Source of the DNA: Spirochaetota bacterium
GTDB taxonomy: Bacteria; Spirochaetota; UBA4802; UBA5550
Assembly: GCA_009787025.1 (NCBI GenBank)
Contig: WRGT01000064.1
Span: 1 to 45,636 of the forward strand
Reading direction: 5' to 3'
DNA: 45,636 nt
The notes beneath the pieces were generated by a model that was not told where the DNA came from, searched no databases, and saw only the letters and a list, made by a program, of their open reading frames with translations. Positions 8,161 to 16,424 of the stretch are shown here, piece after piece (within the stretch, counting starts at the first letter, position 1; every line of letters begins with the position of its first letter). A program made the position numbers and the translations under genes.

Positions 8161-8586
8161 TTATGCCTTATCTTCAATCTCTTTTACAAAGATATTCATG
8201 TAACGTTTTGAATCTTGAAAATCCTTATTATCATTTAGTATTGGTTTATATTCTTTAATAAGCCAAAACATGACATCACGAATATCTTTGGGATTTGTAT
8301 CAATGACGCAATATTTGTAAAACATATCATATTGAATTAGCTTTTCTCTGATGTCATTGTGTTTTAATATAAGATCGTCCATCAGTTTGGAAAAACCAAC
8401 CCTAAGTCCATCTCTCCAACATGCATAAAACAGGGATGTTTCCATTCTTCTTTCAATTTTATTCTGTATCCATATTATCCCCGGCAGTTCGGGCAATACC
8501 CTCCTTGCTTCATATTTATCATATGCAAAGAGTCGTGACCAGTTTATAGAGTAATATACATTTTTTTCTCTTGTATCTTTTTTCAT
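8161..8586 (-). CDS. Hypothetical protein, partner of the Lon-N domain gene
   Basis: A 141-residue soluble protein with several aromatic clusters (YYSINWSRLFAYDKYEARRVLP near the start, FYACWRDGLRVGFSKLMDD in the middle). It has no signal peptide, membrane segment or catalytic motif that I can name. It begins 7 nt after the stop of the upstream Lon-N gene, so the two are almost certainly one operon. I do not recognise the family. Confidence 0.6.
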   Translation of the reverse strand: MKKDTREKNVYYSINWSRLFAYDKYEARRVLPELPGIIWIQNKIERRMETSLFYACWRDGLRVGFSKLMDDLILKHNDIREKLIQYDMFYKYCVIDTNPKDIRDVMFWLIKEYKPILNDNKDFQDSKRYMNIFVKEIEDKA

Positions 8587-8593
8587 ACTTTGA

Positions 8594-9169
8594 TTACTCC
8601 ATCTTTTTTATAAGTTGGTTTAACTTTATTAAAAGTTTATTTGTTCTTTTTTTTATATCCGTACTATTAAGTAAATCTTTTTTCAATTTATAATCAAGAA
8701 TAAAATAGTTTGCTATAAAATCTGTTATCTGATCAAGTCCAAATAAAAAGTTCATAAGCTCAATTAACCTGTCAGATTCCTGAACATTTATGAGAAAGAC
8801 AAGTTCTTGAGCCTTTTTTCTTAATTCCTTTAATAATTCTTGATTTGAATTATCAATTTTAGAGCTGCGTATCTCGAAGAAAGCTTCATGCATACCTCTA
8901 AATTTTTTTATACGCGCCCTTGTAATCCCTTTTAGATGAAGAATAACTTTTTCATTATCATCTCTTACTTCCATTATCTCGGCAAGAGTTGCAACGCGCA
9001 TTTTTAATAAAAGAATATCAAATAGATTTTTAATTGGGAAAGCTAATATCTTATCCCCCTTTTTTAGATTATTTGAAAATGAAGAGTGTCTTAAGTATAT
9101 ACTGGCAGTACAATGAGGGAAAAGAATTTTTTTATGAAGGAAAAATATTTTTACAATTTCATGGTTCAT
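8594..9169 (-). CDS. Stand-alone Lon N-terminal (substrate-binding/PUA-like) domain protein
   Basis: A 191-residue protein resembling only the N-terminal domain of Lon proteases. It opens with FFLHKKILFPHCTASIYLRH, like the LPLRDLVLFPG segment of Lon, then has VATLAEIMEVRDD and the VILHLKGITRARI strand, followed by a helical tail. There is no ATPase or Ser-Lys protease domain. Free-standing proteins of this domain are known in many bacteria; they are thought to bind protein or small ligands, with no settled function. A 7-nt gap to the next gene marks a two-gene operon. Confidence 0.75.
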   Translation of the reverse strand: MNHEIVKIFFLHKKILFPHCTASIYLRHSSFSNNLKKGDKILAFPIKNLFDILLLKMRVATLAEIMEVRDDNEKVILHLKGITRARIKKFRGMHEAFFEIRSSKIDNSNQELLKELRKKAQELVFLINVQESDRLIELMNFLFGLDQITDFIANYFILDYKLKKDLLNSTDIKKRTNKLLIKLNQLIKKME

Positions 9170-9412
9170 GATTATTCATCTAAATTTTTAATACTAATAT
9201 GCAGTATAATTTAAAGTATTAAAAATATTGTTAATTTTGTCAATATGTATATTATAAACGGTACACAGTATATATTATCGATTTTAAAATTTTTTATAGA
9301 TAAATTATAATATTAAATTGATTATATATTTTTTTGATTTTAGACTTTATTTTCAAAATTTTATTGATAAAATAATATGCGTTTGTTAGTAATAGATAAG
9401 GCGTTTGTCTTG

Positions 9413-9554
9413 ATGAAAAAACTTTCCACGGAAGAAAAGATTATGAATGCAGATATTGATCTGTTTTATAAAAAATGAATTACTCAGGTTCAGGTTTGAT
9501 ATGATCTTTAAAACACACGCCGTTGAAGACGACAGAGCAATGAAACCGACTTAG
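9413..9554 (+). pseudogene. Remnant of a TetR-family regulator (N-terminal HTH only)
   Basis: An ATG at 9413 opens 21 codons starting MKKLSTEEKIMNADIDLFY, closely resembling the first helix of TetR repressors (TREKILDAALDLFYEKGY). A stop follows at 9476. Shifting frame continues the match as NYSGSG and, after a second shift, FDMIFKTHAVEDDRAMK, echoing the TetR pattern GYSGSGLxDIIKTAGVxKG. At least two frameshifts and the loss of the rest of the gene make this a dead fragment. It sits directly upstream of the LuxR regulator. Confidence 0.6.
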
Positions 9555-9580
9555 CCTTTAGGAGGAGGTGGTGTAATATT

Positions 9581-12124
9581 ATGGATTCAATGAATCAATT
9601 GAGCTATGATTCAAACATTTTGTTCCATTTTGAGCGCCAGCGGTTAAACCAGTTGTTTAAGGAAGCTGTGAAATGTCCGTTAGTCATGGTGTGCGCCGGA
9701 GCAGGCTATGGTAAAACAAGCGCTGTTCGTGATTTTATACGGGAGTATGGGGTAACTACTGCGTGGGTACAGCTTTCTGAACGTGATAATATACCCACGC
9801 GTTTTTGGGAGCATTTTTCCCATACTATTGCGCAGCTCAACAAGCCGTTTGCTCAAGCGATTGTTAAGCTCGGCTTTCCTGACACTGACGACAAATTTAG
9901 TCAGTTTTTTTCAGTTATGCACAAGCATGTGGAAGAGAAACAACATATATTAGTATTTGACGATTTTCACCTCATAGAGAACCAATCCGTACTTCACCTT
10001 GTGGAGTATTTTATCACCAAACGAATGGATGTAACATCATCTGTGTTTCTGATTTCCCGCGCTCTTCCACAAATCAATGTAACAGGTTTGATGTCCAAAG
10101 GACGTGTGTTCAGTATAAGCGAAAACGATCTGTGCTTCATCGAGCCGGAACTCGCTCAATATTTTCGCAGACAGAAAATTCCACTCCGCTCTGACACTCT
10201 GCGCGAGATTATGCAGGATACTGGAGGTTGGGCATTTGCGATTAATCTCATCATGCGGTCTTATCAAAAAGCGCCCGGCTACAGCGGTTATCTGCGCAAC
10301 GCTATGAAGACGAATATATTTAAGCTGATGGAATCGGAAATCTGGAACGGGATATCGGATCGCCTTCAATCATTCTTGATTCGCCTTTCCCTGATAGATC
10401 ATCTGTCCGTTGACCTGATATCTCTTTTGTCTAATGGTGACAAGGAACTGATCATCGAGCTCGAGCGCCAAAACTCCTATGTGCGGCGCGACAGTCAAAT
10501 AAACGCCTATTTGATTCATCATCTGTTTTTAGAATTTCTTTGCCAAAAGCAAAAACTCCTGACAGAGGAACAAAAGAGGGAAACTTATATTATTGGCGCT
10601 GATTGGTGCAACAAGAACGGTTTTAAGGTCGATGCTATGGGCTATTATGAAAAAGTGGGCGACTATGAATCTATTGTGGCTATTTTTTTTGAACTGCCTA
10701 CGCAGGTGCCGTATGACATCGCGTGCTATGCGGCAGATATTTTCAGCAGAACACCTGAAGAGGCGTTTGACAGCGTGGACTTCCTCGCTGCGATGCATGT
10801 GCGCGCAGTCGTTTGTCTGGGTACTTTGGATAAAGCAGTTAAGCTGATGGAATATTACGAGGAGAAATACCAGAAGCTGCCAATAGATAATGTTTTTCGC
10901 AATCGTACACTTGGGGGTATATATTATTGCTGGGGCTTTGCTCGGATGCTCATGTGTACAATAGACCACCGCTACGACTTTGATTTATATTTTGCCAAGC
11001 AGGATTACTGCCTGACAATATCTCCCGGCACCGATCCGGGTCAGCTGGCAAATCATCAAGTCGGTCCGTGGGTCAGTCAGGCGGGTTCTTCCGAAAAGGG
11101 CGCACTGCAAGAGCATATCGATGCCTTGACCCGTTCTATGCATCATGCGTCACATTGCATGAAAGGAACGATGGCAGGAATTGATGATTTGGCTAAAGGC
11201 GAACTCAAGTTCTATCAAGGCGATATTCGCGCTGCAGAACATTTTGTCGTCCGTTCTTTGGAATTTGCGCGGAAACATAGACAATTTGATATTGCTCACA
11301 GGGCGTTATTCTATATGCTGCGGCTCGCAGTTGCGCAGGGAGATTACCTGAAAGCCGAACAGGCAGTGAAAGACATAGAAACTCAATTAGATGAAAGTGA
11401 TTATACAATCCGCTTCGTCACTTTCGACATCGCTATGGGTTGGTATTACTGTGTTCTTAATATGCTTGAGATGGTCCCAGACTGGTTGAAAGAAAAGTTT
11501 ACGCATTATGGACATCCATATTTTATTGAAAATTTTGGAAATCAGGTGAAAGCGCGTTATTGTTACATAACCAAAAGTTATCCGCTGCTACTGGCCTATA
11601 TGCAAGAGTTAAAACATCGTGAATCGATTCTGTTTGGCCGTGTGGAAATGCTGGCTATGGAAGCCTGCGTGCATTACAAATTGAAGAATAAGACAGAGGC
11701 TTTTGCTATTTTAACGGAAGCCTATGAAACAGCATTGCCCAACAGCATTCAGATACCCTTTACCGAGTTAGGCAAAGGTATGCGCACGCTGACTGCCTCT
11801 GCGCTTAAAGATTCCGGCTGCAAGATTCCTAAGTCTTGGTTAGTAGAAATCAACCGCAAGTCCGCCTCCTATGCTAAATACCAGTCTCATATCATTGCAA
11901 TCTATAAACAGGCTAACCGCATTAAGGATGATATTTCCTTTTCTCAGCGGGAACTTGAAATCCTCACGGACATTTGCCACGGACTTTCGCGTACTGAAAT
12001 AGCAGTCGCTCGCAGTCTTTCGGTTAACACGGTAAAAATGGTTATCAACAACATATATTCTAAGCTCGGCGCCGAAAATCTGGCAGATCTTATCCGGATT
12101 GCAGTGGAGCGAAAGCTGGTATAA
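9581..12124 (+). CDS. MalT-like ATP-dependent LuxR-family transcriptional regulator
   Basis: An 847-residue STAND-class regulator. Walker A GAGYGKT lies at residues 40-46 and Walker B ILVFDDFHLI near 125. A long TPR-like helical region occupies about 350-770. A LuxR helix-turn-helix ends the protein (FSQRELEILTDICHGLSRTEIA, then SVNTVKMVINNIYSKLGA). Such proteins sense a ligand through the repeat region and activate transcription after ATP-driven oligomerisation. A strong AGGAGGAGG ribosome-binding site precedes the ATG. The gene is visibly more GC-rich than its neighbours, uses more GC-ending codons, and has a style familiar from Clostridia, pointing to recent transfer. The regulated genes are not obvious; the small membrane protein downstream is the nearest candidate. 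Confidence 0.9.
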   Translation: MDSMNQLSYDSNILFHFERQRLNQLFKEAVKCPLVMVCAGAGYGKTSAVRDFIREYGVTTAWVQLSERDNIPTRFWEHFSHTIAQLNKPFAQAIVKLGFPDTDDKFSQFFSVMHKHVEEKQHILVFDDFHLIENQSVLHLVEYFITKRMDVTSSVFLISRALPQINVTGLMSKGRVFSISENDLCFIEPELAQYFRRQKIPLRSDTLREIMQDTGGWAFAINLIMRSYQKAPGYSGYLRNAMKTNIFKLMESEIWNGISDRLQSFLIRLSLIDHLSVDLISLLSNGDKELIIELERQNSYVRRDSQINAYLIHHLFLEFLCQKQKLLTEEQKRETYIIGADWCNKNGFKVDAMGYYEKVGDYESIVAIFFELPTQVPYDIACYAADIFSRTPEEAFDSVDFLAAMHVRAVVCLGTLDKAVKLMEYYEEKYQKLPIDNVFRNRTLGGIYYCWGFARMLMCTIDHRYDFDLYFAKQDYCLTISPGTDPGQLANHQVGPWVSQAGSSEKGALQEHIDALTRSMHHASHCMKGTMAGIDDLAKGELKFYQGDIRAAEHFVVRSLEFARKHRQFDIAHRALFYMLRLAVAQGDYLKAEQAVKDIETQLDESDYTIRFVTFDIAMGWYYCVLNMLEMVPDWLKEKFTHYGHPYFIENFGNQVKARYCYITKSYPLLLAYMQELKHRESILFGRVEMLAMEACVHYKLKNKTEAFAILTEAYETALPNSIQIPFTELGKGMRTLTASALKDSGCKIPKSWLVEINRKSASYAKYQSHIIAIYKQANRIKDDISFSQRELEILTDICHGLSRTEIAVARSLSVNTVKMVINNIYSKLGAENLADLIRIAVERKLV

Positions 12125-12151
12125 CTAAGTTTATAATCCTCAGCCGCAAGT

Positions 12152-12223
12152 TCCTGTCATGCAGTTCCTATATTGTAAAGATAAAATTGCGTTTGGCAAA
12201 AGCCTCGTTTTATAATGACAGGA
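12152..12223. repeat. 9-bp inverted repeat with long loop, followed by a T run
   Basis: TCCTGTCAT (12152-12160) and ATGACAGGA (12215-12223) are perfect inverted repeats separated by 54 nt. GGGCG and then six T follow. This lies in the 258-nt gap after the LuxR regulator. It could be a terminator with a large loop, a leader structure for the next gene, or chance. Confidence 0.4.
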
Positions 12224-12382
12224 GGGCGTTTTTTATATGTCGCTGAAATTGTTCATTTAGGGTGTATTTTGCGATTCTCTTTTTTTTATTCAAGGTCTTA
12301 CTCTGTTATATTCAATAATATATAAAAAACGCACATAAAGATTTTCATGAATTGGCAGAAAAATATAAACAGAGGTAAGGTT

Positions 12383-12805
12383 ATGAATACTTTTCTTAAA
12401 CGTAACAGAATGATAAAGCTTTTTACTGCCGGGTGGATTTTTGCGATGGCAGTGATAGCAGTTGTTTTTCTATTGGGAGCTCCTCAGGATGAATATATAA
12501 ATGTTGCGGAACAATTTTATGTCAATGTTGACAAAAACGTATATGAGTATGTATGGTACGACATGAATGGGAAAGCGCAAAGGGTGGTGTACTGCAGCAT
12601 AAATATCTCCTTTGTCAACGATGACTCAAATTGCAGCCAGACCGGGAATGATTATCACAATTATATATGCCAAGCTTGCGGTGTTACCTTTACTCCTATA
12701 GACACTTATGATACTAAATATACGGTAATCATCGCAGAAGAGTTAAGAGAATCGACAGAGGAGAGTACTATAGGAGATACTTACGCTGAGGGTTTCTGGT
12801 TGTGA
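12383..12805 (+). CDS. Small membrane-anchored protein of unknown function
   Basis: A 140-residue protein with a single transmembrane segment at residues 11-32 (KLFTAGWIFAMAVIAVVFLLG) and a presumably extracytoplasmic remainder. That part holds four cysteines, two in a CQAC pair, and an acidic C-terminus. I use the ATG at 12383, which follows AGAGGTAAGG; an ATG 36 nt upstream in the same frame has no ribosome-binding site. It lies downstream of the LuxR regulator on the same strand, in the same GC-richer patch, and may be under its control. I do not recognise a family. Confidence 0.55.
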   Translation: MNTFLKRNRMIKLFTAGWIFAMAVIAVVFLLGAPQDEYINVAEQFYVNVDKNVYEYVWYDMNGKAQRVVYCSINISFVNDDSNCSQTGNDYHNYICQACGVTFTPIDTYDTKYTVIIAEELRESTEESTIGDTYAEGFWL

Positions 12806-12815
12806 TTTGAATTAT

Positions 12816-12875
12816 ATCGGCTTCGAAGATATGGCAGATTTTATCAAAACAACGCTTGAGCGGAAGACAATATAA
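12816..12875 (+). pseudogene. C-terminal remnant of a second LuxR-family regulator
   Basis: In the frame ending with TAA at 12873, the translation is GFEDMADFIKTTLERKTI. This aligns with the last residues of the intact regulator upstream, GAENLADLIRIAVERKLV, and both end at a stop directly afterwards. Everything upstream of this scrap has been replaced by the small membrane protein gene, so it appears to be the end of a lost paralogue. Confidence 0.6.
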
Positions 12876-12894
12876 CCTGTTTAAGCATAAATAA

Positions 12895-13494
12895 TCAAAA
12901 TAATTCAAAGACGGCTTCTGCCATTAATTCATATCCTTTTTCAGTAGGATGAACGCCGTCGTATTGAACTAATTGCGAATGTTTTATACCGGAAGATATT
13001 TTTTCCTCCCAATACTCATGAACAGTAATTACCGGCAGATTATATTTTTCTCCGCTTTGAGATATTTTCATGTAAAATTCTTTTGCAACCTTATTCATAT
13101 TCTTATCTTGTATTGCTACGGATGTCAAAAGCGCAATTTCGGGATTTAATCTGTTTTTAATTTTAACTATTATTGATTCAATATTTTTTTGAAAGTCATT
13201 AGCAGAGAAACCGGAATAAGCATCATTGAGGGCAAATTGAATAAATACAAGGTCAGGGGATAATTTTATGACATCTCTTTCTACTCTATGAAGCCCATCC
13301 GTAGCTGTGTCGCCCGGAACACCTTTATTGAAAATAAATAATTGAGAGTTAGGATACTTTTTTTTAATCAAAATTTCTAAATAATCTAAAAAACCGTATT
13401 GAGTCATCCAGCCATAAGTCAATGAATCGCCTAATGCCACAAGTTGGACCTTTTCGCCTGACTTAAGCTTATGTAGTGTATTATTAATATTCAT
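12895..13494 (-). CDS. SGNH/GDSL-family hydrolase
   Basis: A 199-residue lipase/esterase-fold enzyme. Block I is ALGDSLTYG with the nucleophile Ser; block II Gly is in NKGVPGDTA; block III is the ALND Asn; and block V is DGVHP, giving the catalytic Asp and His. Members hydrolyse esters or thioesters of lipids, acetylated sugars or peptidoglycan. No signal peptide is seen, so it is probably cytoplasmic. I chose the inner ATG at 13494, preceded by GGAG at six-nt spacing; the ATG at 13506 lacks a site. It stands alone, converging on the LuxR remnant. A second, distinct SGNH hydrolase lies at 22963-23592. Confidence 0.9.
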   Translation of the reverse strand: MNINNTLHKLKSGEKVQLVALGDSLTYGWMTQYGFLDYLEILIKKKYPNSQLFIFNKGVPGDTATDGLHRVERDVIKLSPDLVFIQFALNDAYSGFSANDFQKNIESIIVKIKNRLNPEIALLTSVAIQDKNMNKVAKEFYMKISQSGEKYNLPVITVHEYWEEKISSGIKHSQLVQYDGVHPTEKGYELMAEAVFELF

Positions 13495-13506
13495 GTTATT
13501 CTCCAT

Positions 13507-14120
13507 ATTTTAAAAAGAAGGATATATATAAAAATTTGATGTTACAACGAATTTTTCTTAACTAATATAAAAAAAATAAAAAAATTTATAATAATTTTAT
13601 TGCTTGAGAAATGGGATTATTTAAAATGGAATAAATTTGTAGTAGGGTATATTAGTCAGTAAATTACTGCTTTATTAAAAATCTATATAATGAATTGTTT
13701 GGGTATTAAAAGATTAAAAAAGAGTTTACAATTTCATCAAGATGTTTATAGTTAAATGTATTAATTTAAGCAACAATTGCTGTATAGTAGAGTTTTTGAA
13801 TTTTTTTAATCAAATTATGCTTAATTTAGAGGTTATTATAAAATATATCCTAAAAAAACATATAAAAAATTATTTTAATGATAAAATTTTATTAACAAAA
13901 TATATTCTAAACAAACATAATATACAAGAATTGTTTTAATTACAAGTTTTATGGAGCAAAAAATATGAAAATGACATTTCATTATAAAAAACAAGATTTA
14001 TTAATGGAATGTCTATAATGAGTTAATTTTTAAAAAAATTATTCATTATTGGATTTTTTATATTTTTTTGTATATTAATAATAAATAAAATTATATTTTG
14101 ATTAATTAAGAGGTGGGGAA
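13507..14120. other. AT-rich intergenic region
   Basis: About 600 nt of very AT-rich sequence without a supported gene. A 65-codon open frame (13742-13939) has a composition dominated by I, L, N, K and F and no ribosome-binding site. A 17-codon frame at 13964-14017 follows GGAG and reads MKMTFHYKKQDLLMECL, but is too short to judge. The right end carries the AAGAGGTGGGGA ribosome-binding site for the padR gene. It presumably holds the promoters for both divergent genes. Confidence 0.5.
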
Positions 14121-14621
14121 ATGAAAATTGATATTACTATTTTAGGGCTTCTTATGAACGAAAATCTTTATGGTTATGAAATTAAGAAGAAAATTGTAGA
14201 ACAGCTTGAGGATTATGTAGATATAAAATTTGGTTCTATATATTATGCTATAAAGAAGTCCGTTGAAAATGGTTGGGTTAAGAGAGTAGGAACTGAAAAA
14301 GAGAGCGGTAATCCGGAAAGATATGTTTATGAGATACTTCCGGCAGGGAAAAAGCATTATAAGAAACTTTTGAAACAATATTTTGATGCTAATTTCATTC
14401 ACTTTGATGTGGATATAGCGCTCATGTTTTTTGAAAATCTTTCTGACGAACAAAAAGAACAATTTCTTGATGAAAGAACTTCTTTGATAAAAGAGAAATT
14501 AGACAGTATTAAAGAGAAGCTTGAAAAAGGCGCAGATGATAACTCATACAAATATATAATTACATATCTTGAGCATCATCTTAAAGCTGAACTGAATTGG
14601 CTAAAAACTATAAAGATTTAA
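14121..14621 (+). CDS. PadR-family transcriptional regulator
   Basis: The 166-residue protein has an N-terminal PadR winged helix (ITILGLLMNENLYGYEIKKKI, then FGSIYYAIKKSVENGWVKR with the GNPERYVYEILPAGKKH wing). A helical Vir_act_alpha_C-type dimerisation domain follows from about residue 90. PadR proteins usually repress neighbouring efflux or detoxification genes in response to small molecules. None is adjacent here, so its target is unknown; autoregulation is likely. A good AAGAGGTGGGG ribosome-binding site supports the start. Confidence 0.92.
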   Translation: MKIDITILGLLMNENLYGYEIKKKIVEQLEDYVDIKFGSIYYAIKKSVENGWVKRVGTEKESGNPERYVYEILPAGKKHYKKLLKQYFDANFIHFDVDIALMFFENLSDEQKEQFLDERTSLIKEKLDSIKEKLEKGADDNSYKYIITYLEHHLKAELNWLKTIKI

Positions 14622-14632
14622 TGTGAGGATTA

Positions 14633-14665
14633 CAAGCCTATTACAGTTCATCTGTAATAGGCTTG
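14633..14665. terminator. Convergent hairpin between padR and the cNMP-binding gene
   Basis: A perfect 14-bp stem (CAAGCCTATTACAG paired with CTGTAATAGGCTTG) with a 5-nt TTCAT loop. It lies 12 nt after the padR stop. One arm encodes the last codons and stop of the oppositely oriented gene, so the hairpin serves both transcripts. On the plus strand a T-rich tract follows only after about 14 nt, so termination efficiency is uncertain. Confidence 0.7.
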
Positions 14666-15696
14666 AGAAACTCTGCTCTTTTTTTATAGATGACATCATC
14701 AAGTTCATTCTTGAGTTTGTATAAACTCTCCTGAAGTTTCTCAATTTGTGTAACGGTTTTATCATCTGTTATATTATCAATGTGATTTTCTATAAGTGAT
14801 TTGTTAATAGCATTTATATTAATTATATTATAATAATGCTTTTGAGCAAGAGAGACTGCAATACTCTTCATAAAATCGGTCTGTCTTTCACATATCTCTT
14901 TTAGCTCTTTCTTTTTAATAATTGTTATGACAACATTATTTTTAGACTTCAAAGTTGCAGTTCTCTTCTCATTAAGGAGTAAAGCCATCTCTCCGATTAC
15001 AGATCCTTTTTTTTCTATTGTAGCTACTATGTTCCCGCCAATTTCAACATCAATTGATCCGCTTTCAAGTATATACATCTCTTCACCTTCGGTATTCTCT
15101 TTGCATATAATTGATCCGCGGGGATATTCTACCATTTTGTCGGACAGGTGATGTGATGCTTCAATAGTTATAGAGTCTTGAGACCTATAAAAAGCCTCTC
15201 CTTTTTTGTAATTTAAAGAATTAAGATTTTTTTTTAATATGTCGCTTAACCATGGCAGTTTTCTTTTTTCATATTCCTGATTAAGCCTAAATACTCCTAT
15301 GTAATACTTTATTGCCAGCTCACGGAATTGCTTATCTTTCCCTTTTAGCACTTCAATATTTTTATTTAGTATTTTACTTGTGAGCATAACCTGTTTTGCC
15401 AGTACAGTTGCAGTATTTATAAGAAAAGAAAAAGTATTTAATGCGGATAGAAACTTATCAGTAGGAATTTTTTTTATTATGGAATCTTCAGATGCAACAG
15501 CTGTTTCAATTCGTAAAGTTTCATAATTAAGCAGTTTGTTCATAATTAGTTCTGTTGAACCAATAATCAGATTCTGCCCTTTAATGATATATTTGTCCAT
15601 GGTGGAATCATATAGAAAAACTTTACCATTATTCAAAAGGTATGCACAGTCAGGAGAACTATCAGCAGTGTATAGCCTTATAAATTTTTCAGCCAT
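14641..15696 (-). CDS. Tandem cyclic-nucleotide-binding-domain protein
   Basis: A 351-residue soluble protein. Residues 1-100 look like a degenerate cNMP-binding beta-roll. Residues about 180-295 form a canonical one, with the phosphate-binding cassette GSVIGEMALLLNEKRTATL, which keeps the Gly-Glu and Arg that contact cAMP or cGMP. A coiled-coil tail follows. There is no DNA-binding helix-turn-helix, kinase or channel, so it is a sensor or adaptor rather than a CRP-type regulator. A CheY-like receiver gene lies 9 nt upstream in the same direction, suggesting a joint signalling unit. The 3' end lies inside the convergent hairpin. Confidence 0.85.
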   Translation of the reverse strand: MAEKFIRLYTADSSPDCAYLLNNGKVFLYDSTMDKYIIKGQNLIIGSTELIMNKLLNYETLRIETAVASEDSIIKKIPTDKFLSALNTFSFLINTATVLAKQVMLTSKILNKNIEVLKGKDKQFRELAIKYYIGVFRLNQEYEKRKLPWLSDILKKNLNSLNYKKGEAFYRSQDSITIEASHHLSDKMVEYPRGSIICKENTEGEEMYILESGSIDVEIGGNIVATIEKKGSVIGEMALLLNEKRTATLKSKNNVVITIIKKKELKEICERQTDFMKSIAVSLAQKHYYNIININAINKSLIENHIDNITDDKTVTQIEKLQESLYKLKNELDDVIYKKRAEFLKPITDEL

Positions 15697-15705
15697 TGTT
15701 AGACT

Positions 15706-16065
15706 CTAAGACAAAAGTTTATCAACAAGAGCTATTAGCTCCTTCTTTTCAAATGGTTTTGTAATGAAAGCATCAGCTTCAATATTTTTATCATTATTTT
15801 TAATTGTATTCTCACTAAGCGCAGATATGACTACTATTTTTGATTCGGGAAATTTTTGTTTAATCTCTTTTATAGCTGTTATTCCATCTTTTCCTGCCAT
15901 TGTAATATCCATAGTAACAAAATCCGGCTTTATATTTTCATACAAATTTATACCATCTTGGCCATTATCTGCTTCACCGGCGATTGAATAACCGCTTTCT
16001 ATTAGTGTTTCAGCGATTATTTTTCTCATGAATTTTGAATCATCAATAATTATACATTTTTTCAC
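15706..16065 (-). CDS. Single-domain CheY-like response regulator
   Basis: A 119-residue receiver domain with no output. The acidic pocket is D8/D9, the phospho-acceptor is D53 (FVTMDITM), and the switch residues S81 (VVISAL) and K103 (ITKPF) are present. It probably relays phosphate in a chemotaxis-like or phosphorelay pathway. I use GTG 16065, seven nt after AGAGG; an in-frame TTG at 16071 lies too close to that site. The cyclic-nucleotide-binding gene follows after 9 nt, and no histidine kinase is adjacent. Confidence 0.92.
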   Translation of the reverse strand: MKKCIIIDDSKFMRKIIAETLIESGYSIAGEADNGQDGINLYENIKPDFVTMDITMAGKDGITAIKEIKQKFPESKIVVISALSENTIKNNDKNIEADAFITKPFEKKELIALVDKLLS

Positions 16066-16424
16066 TAACAAACCTCTGTACCCTTATGATAATAACAATT
16101 GAAAAGATGAATACAAAGTCATATAAGCATTATATTTTTGCTTTATTTTTTATCATAAAGAATTTATTCTAAGTTGTCTATTGATATTAGATATTTTAAC
16201 AGATAAATATTCAAGTATAAAAAAATTTTTTTGTTCATAGTAAAAAACAGCTTTTTAACGGATTCTGTGGTTTTATAATACAAGCTTTTATATCTCATAT
16301 TAATTTTGCTTGTTTTTTTTACTATCAATTTAATAATCAGAAATAAATTAAATATATATAATATAATGTAACTAATTAGACAGCCCAAAACATTCAATTT
16401 TTATATTATATCGGTATTGTATAG
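16066..16424. other. Divergent intergenic region upstream of hemA
   Basis: About 360 nt of AT-rich sequence between the receiver gene and hemA. A 77-codon minus-strand frame (16164-16397) is low-complexity and has no ribosome-binding site, so it is not called. Promoters for both directions must lie here, but no single convincing pair of -35/-10 boxes stands out. Confidence 0.45.

Noticed and set aside
13742-13939. 65-codon open frame in the gap before padR
   Set aside because: Composition is almost only I, L, N, K and F from AT-rich DNA, with no ribosome-binding site and no motif.
16164-16397. 77-codon minus-strand frame upstream of hemA
   Set aside because: Low-complexity hydrophobic and lysine-rich translation, no ribosome-binding site, lies in a divergent promoter gap.
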